Of a DNA stretch of 64,000 nt, positions 53,998 through 64,000 are shown piece by piece (position 1 is the first letter of the stretch; each line of letters opens with the position of its first letter). The position numbers and the translations under genes are program-made. Below the pieces are notes generated by a model that saw only the letters and a program-made list of their open reading frames with translations, was not told the origin of the DNA and ran no database searches. Where the stretch lies: the NCBI RefSeq assembly GCF_035046485.1, contig NC_085137.1, positions 348,182,505 through 348,246,504 on the forward strand. The letters run 5' to 3'. Source of the DNA: Aedes albopictus. Its lineage: Eukaryota > Arthropoda > Insecta > Diptera > Culicidae.

Positions 53998-54206
53998 AAA
54001 ATCCTCCCACTTTGATTCCGAACAAAAAAGGATTCCCCACGTCCGAGACCATTCCTGGAATCATCCCGGATTTGCACCACATAATGGAAGTGCAGCGCAG
54101 AAATAATATTGAGAGCACACCATTATTCTTTCTTCGTTTACACACAATGCGCACACACCCGATGAAAGATGAAAAGTCGTCATCAAGGTTGCGTCGCATC
54201 GAATAA
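53998..54206 (+). CDS. Candidate terminal coding exon
   Basis: A good acceptor (CGTTCATTTTTCAG, ending 53997) precedes an open frame: NPPTLIPNKKGFPTSETIPG, then IPDLHHIMEVQRRNNIESTP and LFFLRLHTMRTHPMKDEKSS. It ends in tandem stops (TAATAA at 54204-54209), and an AATAAA lies at about 54354. The frame starts in phase with one base carried from a previous exon. No upstream exon was found and the opposite strand is open too, so the call is tentative. I recognise no family. Confidence 0.3.
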
Positions 54207-54589
54207 TAAAAGCTGGAAATTGAGATCCCATGTTCCCGCCATCTATCTATCCTTGTATGCACCACAGTGTGCCTCAATGTTGAGCGTACAGGAATTTATT
54301 CGTCCAAAATTATCTATCTTTGACAACTTTAGGGTCAAATTTTTCACGTTTTGTAATAAATCAATTTGTTAACTTAGTAAAACTATCTCGAATCACAAGA
54401 AAACTCAGCTGAGAGAGTTTATTTATGTGAAAATGTTATGGAAATGGCAGCAAACTATCAATTGATTGATAATTTGAGCAAAATCAACTATTTTCCATTC
54501 ATGTTAGCTAATTCTTCAATATGGCGACAATCATAATTAGCGAAAATAAAACGAAAGCAAGTTTATTTTTATGATGACCTAGTAGTGTC

Positions 54590-54890
54590 ATAGTTTCTGC
54601 TTTGCCACCAACAGATGTCGTTACTAATCGAACGAATCGCTATCTGTTGAGAGTTTGAACAGTTAGATTGTGGTAATAATGAAGGTTTATATATCAGAGA
54701 GTTTTGTTTACTCTTAAAATCTGGCTTTGGCTTTATGGATAGTTTCAAGTATACTATAAAACATTTCAACAATGGTTATTATAAAAGTAGTTATAAAACT
54801 GTGATTTTTTATTTTTTCTGTAATAAAAACCTAATAAAAATCAAACAAAACCAATCAGCAATGGAGCTGTTACTTAAATGGCATCGATTC
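54590..54890. repeat. Dispersed repeat, copy 2 (partner at 43605-43860)
   Basis: Direct-orientation partner of 43605-43860, containing GCCACCAACAGATGTCGTTACTAA and AACCAATCAGCAATGGAGCTGTTACTT-type sequence. Non-coding. Confidence 0.7.
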
Positions 54891-54899
54891 CAAAGTAGC

Positions 54900-56630
54900 A
54901 ATTCAATTACTGATTTTTTTAAGAAATTTACAGCAGCAGTCATAATTCACAGTATTTCATCACTATTACCATTGATGAATAATTTTAAAATGCCGAGGCT
55001 ATCTACGAATCCAGAATTGAGAAGTAAACAAACTGTGCATTCTATTTTCAGACACCCTGTACAGAGAAGCACTATAGCTGTGCCATTATAGTTGTTCGGG
55101 ATTGAAACGTGCTGTTTTTCACTTTCCACTCTTTGCGTGTGCGAACAGGGACTGACTGTCGGGACTTCGGAGATCATGATGGCTGGGAAAATTGTTATGA
55201 ATTGATAGGATTTTCACGATTTTGTTTCCTCCTCAATGTGGACGCACAACACATTGTGGTTTTTGCTTTTCTGACTTCTACTATCACATCTGCTATCGTT
55301 AGATCCTCAATAAACGGAGCGTGATGTGCATGTGAATAGAAGATTCAAGATTTTAAGAGTAGAGTAAAGATTCGTCTTTGGTTAAGTGTTTTGATAAAGA
55401 ATAAAATACCTATCGTTAAACGGGGTACATTTCAACTATGTATTGAAAAAAAATCAAATCGAAGTAATGCAACTTTATACAGTACAAATTTAAACAAGAA
55501 TCAGTTATTAATAAATACATGAAGTGTGAGCAATTCCATTTTAGTTTTCCAAATTATTCAGTTCTTTAAGGGTATTCAAATAATTACATATGTATTCTTG
55601 ATCTCCACTCGAAAGTATAGAGCATCTTCGTGAAATATAAAAACGCACATAAAATTGGCTAGCTCATAGCTGAGGAAGTGCTTATAGAGCACTAAGCTGA
55701 AGAGCATACTTAGTTGAGACACTATGCAACAACGAAGAAGTAGTATCAATCGCATTGATCAACTTTTCTGCATGTAGCAATTAATGCCCAGACCAGAGCT
55801 CAGTCTTCCACAATTGATTAGATATTTATGAATGGGGACACACCAAAAAAACCATCAGATATTCAACCGCCTGCCTTCCTTTGGCAAGGTGACAGGCGGT
55901 GAGCGGAGTGAAATCAACTGATTTCATAACCAGAGCTCATCACTTGGTTTTTGAATTGTAGAACCGTCAGTTTAACGGCCTACTGGTGCGTGGCGAAGTC
56001 GGCGCTAGACGAAGCGCTAAGCTGCGCGCGATCGTGTTGCTCAAGTGATTGTCAAAGGAGGCTAGCGATAAGCGAACGAAAGAACGTAGATTCATATAAA
56101 CGAGCCACGTGCTTTTTCTTTGCCGCTCTGTTTGTAGATAGCAACTCTCACAGTCTCGCTGCTACAGATATCAGTTTTTTTGTAGATGTTGCTTTAGGTG
56201 TGTATGTTGCCAGGCTAAATATATTTGTTCTTATTGGATTGGAAGCTAGACAATCATTTCCTATTAAATGTATTAGGAAGGATATATTGGATCATATCGT
56301 CACGTCCAAGCAAATGTAATCGATCATATATTTGAAACTAAATTGATTTGATGTCGTGTCAGGCCTTAGAGGGTTTTTGAATCCTTTGAATAAAATATAC
56401 AGCTGTTTGATTCGCATCAAATCCAAAATTCCTCATCTCAAATATAATAATTGAAAAAGTGGTTTCAATTCAGTGTAAATATTTTTCATAGTCCAACAAA
56501 ATGCTCACTGGCCTTTTCCGGGTTTGACTTAAATGATAGACCAAGGGACTCCATAGTACTCTTGGCAATAGCAACCATGTCAACAACGGAAGTAGATGGA
56601 GTCGCATGGTATTTGATAGTTTGGTGCCAT
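54900..56630. other. Unassigned stretch with one 122-codon ORF
   Basis: The plus-strand frame 55951-56319 (TTG start; YWCVAKSALDEALSCARSCC, then DSNSHSLAATDISFFVDVAL) has no recognised domain and no ATG start. The block 55970-56150 is GC-richer than its surroundings and could be a non-coding part of an element such as an LTR or UTR. Nothing else is supported here. Confidence 0.3.
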
Positions 56631-56633
56631 AAT

Positions 56634-56766
56634 AGTCCTGTTCAATGAAGTAGGTTGAACATTGTTGAAGTAGCTGCATCCTGCTTTTACCCATTTGCTG
56701 ATAAATAGGTAGGAGCAGGATGCCCCAAATCCAACAATGTTTAACCTACTTCATTGAACAGCACTA
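56634..56766. mobile_element. Short foldback MITE
   Basis: AGTCCTGTTCAATGAAGTAG at the left is mirrored by CTACTTCATTGAACAGCACT at the right. Further inside GGTTGAACATTGTTG and GCATCCTGC(T)… also pair. Arms are about 55 bp, total 133 bp. Confidence 0.85.
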
Positions 56767-56997
56767 ATACAGGCGAATGCTCAAACAGTTCCTTGCAGGC
56801 GAACTGTTCCATCGCCGGTTCAGTGTGTTATTACCTGAAGGGCAAAATTAATATTTGAAATATTTAGGTCATTATTCTAAAGCTACATCCATCTCGATTT
56901 GAAAGCTTTTTGCTGAATCGTACTTTGAACACACTTTTCGAATAAACAGCTATGGTCAAATTATAAATTTTGACCTTCCTATGTACACTAGTGTGTA

Positions 56998-57768
56998 CCG
57001 TAAAACGGGGTATCATTGATCAGCGGGGTAACATTGATCGTCTTGACCGACCTCATGAAATGTTCAAACAAGCATTTTACATTGAATCAGTTTCTGCTAT
57101 CGAATGGCATGTCGTAATCTGCCGTTATTTAGCTATTAAATGACATGTAATTCTTGAAAATTGAATTTAATAAACATTGAAATAAATCGATTTTTCCTTA
57201 ACTGTGTTTCGTAACGCAATGAGATATATTGTCAAACATTCACGTATGGCATGAATACTAGATACAATATGGGGTTAGAAATTATTGTAATACTTCAATA
57301 TGATATCGTAGAGTTGGTTTTAATGAACGAAACTTTTATGAAAATGCTCTTTTACAAGAAAATATACAATTTATTGAAACTATGCTTTCAATTCCTTAGG
57401 TCATTGCCTACCTTTAGGCGTTATTCGCGGTTTGGAGGATTTTAATCTTAAAATAACTCAAAAACTACATAACTTGTAAGAATTTGGACAACATATTCGA
57501 AATCAGCGACCTCGAATTTAGTAAGTGGGGATATTTTCAATACAAACGAACATTGATCAATGTTATCCCAAATCAACAAAATCAAAAATTAGATTAAAAA
57601 GCCTATTTAAACATGTTTAAAAGTTTTACAATACTTTTTCGAGTAGCTTAACACATAATAAGAGGGCCAGTACTTGTTTTAAAAATATAAAACGTGTAAC
57701 ATTTGCTCTAACAAGAGAATTATTCAAGAAATATCGAAAATTCTGATCAATGTTACCCCGGATTACGG
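56998..57768. mobile_element. TA-target MITE with GGGGTAAC words
   Basis: Left CCGTAAAACGGGGTATCATT; right, inverted, CCGTAATCCGGGGTAACATT. GATCA(A)TGTTACCCC words recur inside (GCGGGGTAACATTGATCG near 57028, ATTGATCAATGTTATCCCAA near 57550). TA flanks at 56996-56997 and 57769-57770. 771 bp, no transposase. Confidence 0.82.
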
Positions 57769-57844
57769 TACCGGGAATTGAATTCAGGTTGCACTCGAAA
57801 TAGACGTGGACTAGACGGTCTGTCTACGTCTAGTCAACGTCTAT

Positions 57845-59105
57845 GGGTAATTCTCGCTGAGACCGGCCCACTATTTACACCTTGTCTTCAAAATTGTTTA
57901 AAGTGTCGATTTTCTGAAAGCTCTCGCTAAAAAAGTAAGAAAAATGCATTTGGTTACTCAAATTGATGGACCCCCCGTTAGTTAGAGCAACAACAATTTT
58001 TGCAGACCCCTCGATTTCGGTCAAATGATGGCTCACTTAAACCGTTATAACTCGAAAGTTTCTCAGAAAACCACCTCAAAACAAATTGTTGTTGAAAAGA
58101 GGAAAGATAAAGCTACTATTTAAAATAATAAAAAGTTGGGTCGGCCATATTGTTTTTGGCCGCCATCTTGGATTTTTATACCAAAACATTTTTTTCACCA
58201 TGAGGGCAACCACCGATTTTCAAAATTTTTGCATCTATTGAAAGCTGAGGCATTTATACATAACATTTAAAAAAATTAGAGATGTCTTTTTTTCCTATCA
58301 AAAGTTATCTGCAGTTTTGTAAATTAAGCAACGTTTTCTCCATACATTTCCATGCGCACCGGCAACGACATGCAACAGCATCCGAGTTTACGCCTGCATG
58401 TATACACGAAGGCGCGTGCCGCAAAATTTGGCCAAATCGGAGGTTCGTTTCCGTTTTTGACTGTTTCTCAATGATGCGGGCATTGTTTTCATAACTTTTA
58501 TAGTGTTTTGTAAAGCCTAAACCTTCAGCTTTCCATTAGTGGGCTCAGAATTTAAATTCGTGTTCGTGAAAATTGCGAAATAACGCTGCATTTATGAAAA
58601 TGGCTGGCACCGGGCCCAGTGGCAGGATTAACAAAACGGCAGATAACTTTTGAAAGAAGAAAAAGACATCTCTAATTCTTTTACATGTCATGTATAAATG
58701 TCTCAGCTTTCAATTGATGCAAAAATTTTGAAAATCGGTGGTTGCCCTCATGGTGAAAAAAATGTTTTGGTATAAAAATCCAAGATGGCGGCCAAAATCA
58801 ATATGGCCGACCCAACTTTTTATTATTTTGAGTAGTAGCTCTATCTTTCCTCTTTTCAACAACAATTCGTTTTGAGGTGGTTTTCTGAGAAACTTTTGAG
58901 TTATAACGGTTTTAATGAGCCACCATTTGACCAAAATCGAGGGGTCTGCAAAAATTGTTGTGGCTCTAACTAACGGGGGGTCCATCAATTTGAGTAACCA
59001 AATGCCTTTTTCTTACTTTTTTAGCGAGGGCTTTCAGAAAATCGGCACCTTAAACATTTTTGAAGACAAGGTGTAAATAGTGGGCCGGTCTCAGCGAGAA
59101 TTACC
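57845..59105. mobile_element. 1.26-kb foldback element, arms about 470 bp
   Basis: The left arm from GGGTAATTCTCGCTGAGACC (57845) and the right arm to GGTCTCAGCGAGAATTACCC are inverted copies along their whole length. Shared words include ACCCCCCGTTAGTTAGAGC, GACCCCTCGATTT(C/T)GGTCAA, GTTGGGTCGGCCATATTG and GGGCAACCACCGATTTTCAA. The loop (about 58326-58634) is unique, includes CATGCGCACCGGCAACGACA, and carries no recognised gene. Two single-arm relatives occur at 12840 and 15125. Minus-strand ORF 58710-58988 is an arm translation. Confidence 0.9.
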
Positions 59106-59383
59106 CCTATATAGGGCGCAAGCTGAAAGGAGATTATTCAATCTTACTATTTGAAGGAAATTGTAGTTCTTCCACGATATTTTTTACATGATATGGAAGC
59201 TAATTTATAAATTAGTGATTAATACCAAATTGGCCATGAGACATTAGGCGAGGTGCAAAAATAATCTCGATAAGTATTGGTTAGTATAATTAGACGGGAA
59301 TTAGATAAAAACCCTATACCCGGCATACCGTTTTTGCAGTCAATTGTAAAATTGCTCAATACCGACATACATCTCAAGCTTTA

Positions 59384-60288
59384 GGGGAGACTGAGGAGAC
59401 TTGATCCCTTTTTCTTAATTTACCTGAAACTTTAACAAAAAACACAAAACTATATCCGATTTCCATTCAAAATGGCAGGTAAACATCTATTGCAAGTTAA
59501 TACACAACAGAAGGCCTTTAAATTATTGTTAAAGTTTTCAAAACTGTGTTTTTATGGAGGCATGTCTTATGATGTATTTTTCAAAAATGGGTGACACTTG
59601 ATCCCCCTTTGAGCACATGGTTTATTTAAAGGGAAAATAATTCCAGAGTCTTCCTTATCATTTTCTTTTCAAGTTTCTTGTATTTTCGATGAACATGGAG
59701 TGTTTGAAATTGTAAGATTTCCTTAAATTTTTAAGGATATGCCGTATTTTCAAAATGGGGAGACTTGATCCCCCTTTTCTTGGTTTGTACTAAAGCTATA
59801 ATTATCTGACACATTTTATCGTTGAATAGACTAGAATTCCAAGTAAATAGAGGCTTCCGAATAGAATTTAACTTTTCACATGCATAATGTGTGTGTAATC
59901 CTCGAGGGATCAAGTCTCCCCATGTCACTGTTGTGTATACTAAGCCGAATTAATTAAAATATGTAAACAACAGCCTTATTTGGATAAATAAGTTTGAAAG
60001 TATTTTATTTAAACTATGTGCTGTGAAATTTTGACACGATTTGGTTCAATTTTCACAAAGTTATTGAGATTTTTCGGAATCGCCTAAAAGATTTCTGAAG
60101 CACTAAAAACAAACCATCAGCCGTTAAAAAATAATGCAATGTACAATCGAAATCACTTGTAGCCAAAACATAGTCGTTTGTCCAGGAGTAGTTTTGGAAA
60201 AAAATATGCTAGAAGAAAAATGTGTTTGATTCCGAGAAAATATGGGGGGAATAAGTCTCCCCAGGGATCAAGTCTCCTCAGTCTCCCC
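59384..60288. mobile_element. TA-target MITE with perfect 25-bp TIRs
   Basis: GGGGAGACTGAGGAGACTTG… (59384-59408) is exactly mirrored at 60264-60288. TA flanks at 59382-59383 and 60289-60290. Shortened versions of the tip (GGGGAGACTTGATCCCCCTT near 59756; GGGATCAAGTCTCCCC near 59906; GGTGACACTTGATCCCCCTT near 59590) recur inside, as if transposase-binding sites were multiplied. 905 bp, non-coding. Confidence 0.92.
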
Positions 60289-60689
60289 TATGGCTGTCGA
60301 AGTTGCGCTATTGTACGATGTTGTTGTGTCGTGCCGCTCAGAACACTGTTTACCAGTGTGTAACCGTTATCCAGATTTTCCGGGAATCGATTCCAAGATT
60401 TAGGTTCCAAATGTGGACAAACCAAATGTGTTAGAATCCCAAAATGGCCGCCACAATGGCCGACTTTGGCACCTACTCACGATTTCAGAAGCACAAATCT
60501 TTTCGTAAACTAAAACAGCGCACCTGAGCTTCTTATTTTAAGCTTATTACAAGTGAGCAAGAACAGAATAATAAAATGCACTATTGTTTGAAGCTTGCTT
60601 CTTGAAATTTGTACGTCTGAAGTACTGATGCACTGTTGAAGCGGGATGTCAAGACGATTGTCCTTAATACGACATTAAAACTTCATGGT

Positions 60690-61170
60690 TTTGAAAAATA
60701 TGTCAGAATTCAGGAGAATCCTACTAATTCTGGATTATCCTTTTAATAACTCTAAGAGTGCCCCCCTCAGGACTCCGGTGAAATTCCTTATAGGATTCTG
60801 GAGGAACCCTTCTCAGAATTCTGAGAGAATTCTTCTCAGAATTCTTGGGAAATCCCCTGGGATAATCTTCATGAAGATTCTGCAGCAATTTTCGGAATCC
60901 ACTGAGTCATAATTCTGAGACAATTTCCCCAAGATCCATATCTGAATTCTCACTGAAATCCTGATAAGTTTCAGGGGCAAAAATTTGAATTCTGAAAGAA
61001 TCCCTTCTAGTAATTGAGAAAAATCTGGTGGAATATCTTTCAAAATTTTATTCATCTCAGTATTCTGTTAAAATTGCCATTAGGTCTCTGGGGTATCTTA
61101 GAATTCTGAATAAATCCATCCCAAAATTCAGAATTCTGGGACAATCTCTCACAGGATTCTGAGAGAAACT
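60690..61170. repeat. Degenerate array of GAATTCTGAGAGAAT-type words
   Basis: CAGAATTCTGAGAGAATTCT and close variants recur irregularly every 20-30 bp. Overlapping ORFs on both strands (ILRRILLRILGKSPG-like) are products of the repetition. Confidence 0.7.
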
Positions 61171-61179
61171 CCCCTGGAG

Positions 61180-61955
61180 TCTATAACACCTATGTATATG
61201 CGTGACCCTAATTTCGCATCCCATTATAAAATTTCAAAATTATGGATCTCATACATTTCTCAGCCAAAATTTTTGAGCTCACGATATATCATGAAGTTTG
61301 ATATGATGTTAGCTAGGTTTCAGGAGCAATCAAGACGTGCCCACTTCTCTGGGGGCACCAGATTTCCGAAACATGTGGAGAAGTAAATGATATATCCAAC
61401 ATCCCAAGTAGCCAGCAAGCATTTAAAATGGCATTCCTTCAGCATTACAGTAGTCCTTACGACAACGTTTTTAATGCTAGTTGGCCGTATATATGCCTTA
61501 AGTGCTGCCTCAAAGCAGGTTTTGGCAAAATAATGGGGGTGTCTTAGTGCTGCACCTTCAGAAACGTCGTATCAGAATGTCAAACAAGTTTAACGCCTAG
61601 TCGTCGTGCGAAACAAAACAAAACTAGATTTACGCCGATTTCCTCTTACTCTTTCAGGGTTCCCGCTTCATCGTTGTTTTACATACGCTCCAGTTGATGT
61701 TGGGTGATACATTTTTTGCTTGTTTTAGTAGTGATTGATTTAATAGGGATTGGGAATTGAACTTAAATATGACCCGGAAATAACTAACTAGCTCCATGCT
61801 CAGGATATGCCACAGTTGCTGCAGTGGTGTGCGCTGATTTTACCTCCAAAATAAAGCAACTCAGAAATTAGAATTCAATTCCTAACCCCAAAACATCAAA
61901 CAGATATTCCCCTGTATATAAAGCATTTTCCTTCCCTCTTCGATCTTGGTTGACA
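61180..61955. other. Unassigned stretch
   Basis: No supported gene. CATCCCAAGTAGCCAGCAAG near 61402 resembles a recurring mosquito repeat start but its end was not located. Confidence 0.3.
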
Positions 61956-61960
61956 AAGGG

Positions 61961-62124
61961 TATTATCGGCAGGTTTGTTCTCTTCGTCATGAAGGGGTTT
62001 TGCGGGCCTAATTGCCTGAAATTTTGGCCTATAACTCAAATTGGTTGGGAAGGAGTTGAGGCCAACTTTGAGATCAACAGGTTTAAAAAAACCATGACGA
62101 AGAGAACAAAACTGCCGAAAATAC
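61961..62124. mobile_element. Short foldback MITE
   Basis: CGGCAGGTTTGTTCTCTTCG and TCATG at 61967-61991 are mirrored by CATGACGAAGAGAACAAAAC and TGCCG at 62093-62117. TATT/AATA lie outside. Arms 25 bp with one mismatch; the plus-strand ORF over it is not a gene. Confidence 0.82.
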
Positions 62125-62609
62125 GTAAGTTCCCCTATATAATATGATTTCCTCTTCTCTTTTTTTATCTATAACTTATGGTCCGAATTTGTCAATAAAG
62201 ATATGCACCATGTAAAAGAGACGGCATTAGCTGTCAAATACATAACAAAATATTATCTCCCATACCCTTTGCTCGTAGCATTTGTAGAGATTTAAAAAGC
62301 ATTTGCATTGCAAGCAGTCGAAATGCTAACTGAAGGTCGAAAGATTTTGAGCAGCACAGCTAATGCTAATTCAAGGCAGCTATGCATCCGAACTGCTGAC
62401 GGCAGCAAACAGTTCAAATGCTAAAAACGGTCTGGTTTACGGCGTTTCATATATTTAGTGATTATCTGGGATCTCTACTTACGGGTTCGCCTTTCATACA
62501 GCTATATGTTGAATTCAGAGTTGTAGTGAAATCTTTGCTGTTTCAGTGGAACTGCATTCAGAGCAAGACTCAAGCTAGGATGGTGGCTACCTACATATGT
62601 ACATACATA

Positions 62610-62710
62610 CATACACTACCCGTCATAAGTACGAACTCACTTGAAAACGTATTGCAACACTCAGTTGAATATTGCATCACCTTGAAAAGTTTAGCATCAC
62701 CTCAAAACAA
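62610..62710. mobile_element. Possible Tc1/mariner end fragment
   Basis: ACACTACCCGTCATAAGTAC after CATACATACATA resembles the terminal sequence of Tc1-like elements (ACACTGGCCGTCATAAGT-style). It is followed by CAACACTCAGTTGAATATTG. No opposite terminus was found in the window. Confidence 0.4.
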
Positions 62711-62759
62711 CTAGGTGCATATGTGCTGCTCTATCTCAAATTTCTGAAAATATGCAAAG

Positions 62760-63230
62760 ATACAGTCCTCAGCAAATTTGCTCGGATGGTCGTTGGCATC
62801 ACAATGCAATGGCAAGCAGATTCTGCTGCTAGGTGACGCTAGAGAAGATAGGAAAATGAGCATTTTTAACTAGTTCTATCTCGTGATCCTGATGAAATAG
62901 AAATTTCAAGGTGTTCGGCAGGTCATGGGTATCATAATGACAAGTAGTTTGGTTCGCAATTCTGCCGCTAGGTGACGCTAGTGAGCATGGAAAAATTAGC
63001 ATTTTTAACTAGTTCTATCTCGTGATCCTAGTGAGATAGAAAGTTCAAGTCTTCGGCAAAGTTATTCGGAAGGTCATAAAATCATAATGAGAAGCAGTTT
63101 GGTTCTGCCGCTAGGTGACGCTAGTGAGCATGGAAAAATGAGAATTTTAACTATATAGCTCTGACTCGTGATCCTGATGAGATAGAAAGTTCAAGTCTTC
63201 GGCTAAGTTGCTCGGAAAATCATGAACATC
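62760..63230. repeat. Tandem repeat, unit about 140 bp, three to four copies
   Basis: CTGC(C/T)GCTAGGTGACGCTAG recurs at about 62824, 62963 and 63107. Each copy continues with GGAAAAATGAGCATTTTTAA, CTAGTTCTATCTCGTGATCC and GATAGAAAGTTCAAG, and a final partial copy reaches 63230. Non-coding. Confidence 0.9.
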
Positions 63231-63244
63231 ATAATGGCTAGCAG

Positions 63245-63598
63245 TTCATCCACTTCATATTCAATAGGTTTAGATCTGATTCGCTTGATGTTCATGTGAT
63301 TCAGGTTAATCCGAGTAATTCGGGTCTGATTCACTTCATATTCAAGAGATTCAGGTCTGTTTCACTTGATATTCAAGTAATTCAGCTCTAGTTCACTTCA
63401 TGTTCAAGTGATTCAGGGCTGATTCCTTGATATCCAAATGATTCAGGCCTGATTCACTTGATATTCAAGTGATTCAGGTCTGATTCACTTCATATTCAAG
63501 AGATTCAGGTCTGTTTCACTTGATATTTGAGCTCTGGTTCACTTCATGTTCAAGCGATTCAGGATTGATTCACTTGATATTCAAATGATTCAGATCAG
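63245..63598. repeat. Minisatellite, unit about 32 bp
   Basis: GATTCACTTGATATTCAAGT plus GATTCAGGTCT and variants (CTTCATATTCAAGAGATTC) are repeated about eleven times. Each unit holds the small palindrome ACTTGATATTCAAGT. Confidence 0.92.
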
Positions 63599-63599
63599 A

Positions 63600-64000
63600 T
63601 TTGTTTTGTTTTTTTTTTATTTTAACTAGGCCGTTACAAATATTTATCTCACTTTTTGTCCTACCACTCTTTGGTTGGTCGAGGGGGGGGGTAATAAAAA
63701 TAATAAAGTATTTAATTTTAAAAATATTAAAAACTCCTCGGATTTGTTAAAGATTTTTTGCGAAGACCCGATGTTTTTCAGCGAAAACTGACATTTGGTT
63801 TTTCAGATTTGGGCTCCTGAAAGTTCGAAGAGTGGCTTCATCATATCTTTACCTAAAGGAGGTTACCCTAGTAGTTCTGGCCATAAATCCGGAACAACAG
63901 TTAAACCCGGAACTACGACCTCGGTTCCATAAACTAGAAGAATTTTGAGATAAACTGTCAAAAATTCACAAATTTTGGTTGATAAATGATTGAGAAACAT
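63600..64000. other. Unassigned right edge
   Basis: A T-rich run and CTAGGCCGTTACAAATATTT at 63605-63650 could be the inverted 3' end of a retroposon. The rest shows nothing recognisable. Confidence 0.3.

Noticed and set aside
55951..56319. 122-codon plus-strand ORF as a gene
   Set aside because: No ATG start, no recognisable domain, and no splice signals strong enough to support it.
58710..58988. 92-codon minus-strand ORF
   Set aside because: Lies entirely in one arm of a foldback element and has no domain.
62895..63195. CTGATGA…GAAA words in the 140-bp array, suggestive of a hammerhead ribozyme core
   Set aside because: Only four to five bases separate CTGATGA from GAAA, too few for stem II, and no complementary stem I or III arms were found.
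1..64000. CRISPR arrays, bacterial operons, rRNA genes
   Set aside because: None present; intron signals, SINEs and LINEs show animal DNA, and the regular arrays have no spacers.

Overview
The window looks like gene-poor intergenic or intronic DNA of a culicine mosquito, most probably Aedes. It is AT-rich. Nearly every recognisable protein belongs to a mobile element. It carries tRNA-derived SINEs of the Feilai type, an I-clade LINE with RNase H, many foldback and TA-target MITEs, and imperfect CCTCCAGGAATTCC-type arrays. No complete ordinary host gene is visible. The species is inferred from repeat style only.

Layout. 1-8 kb: old repeats, a broken minus-strand LINE (2770-5295) split by a SINE, and an unassigned ORF near 6.5 kb. 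8-9.7 kb: a TG microsatellite followed by a 151-bp tandem array. 10-19.4 kb: a chain of MITEs, including a hAT-type element with an exact 8-bp target duplication, TA-type elements and long foldbacks. One TIR-bounded element (13486-14822) holds a spliceable three-exon gene fragment on the minus strand. 20.4-25.6 kb: an AT-rich repeat with a tRNA-like block, then a decayed CR1/L2-group LINE. 26-27.5 kb: a SINE interrupted by two foldback MITEs, then a complete Feilai-type SINE with a 12-bp duplication. 28.6-29.1 kb: a Ser/Thr/Ala/Pro-rich ORF that is the best candidate for host coding sequence.

32.4-38.5 kb: a full-length I-clade LINE with 13-bp target duplication, intact ORF1 and an ORF2 broken by one in-frame stop. 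It sits in one of two tandem copies of a 470-bp repeat; the second copy is its empty site. 39.4-40.9 kb: a degenerate minisatellite. 41.0-43.6 kb: a LINE with a 13-bp duplication and a 767-codon ORF from which most of the endonuclease domain has been deleted in frame.

44.08-49.63 kb: a terminal-inverted-repeat element (ends CCCGAGCAGA, 2-bp target duplication) that was itself invaded by a 4.1-kb DNA transposon (44280-48393). The invader has about 535-bp inverted repeats, a TATT duplication and an intact 697-codon transposase-like ORF. A second copy of the outer family (52657-53347) interrupts another MITE. 53-64 kb: a candidate terminal exon, several TA-type MITEs, a 1.26-kb foldback, and tandem arrays to the end.

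The only coding units that look intact are the transposase-like ORF at 45135-47228, the LINE ORF1 at 33025-34392 and the deleted LINE ORF at 41263-43566. The rest are fossils whose target duplications and empty sites give a relative order of insertion.
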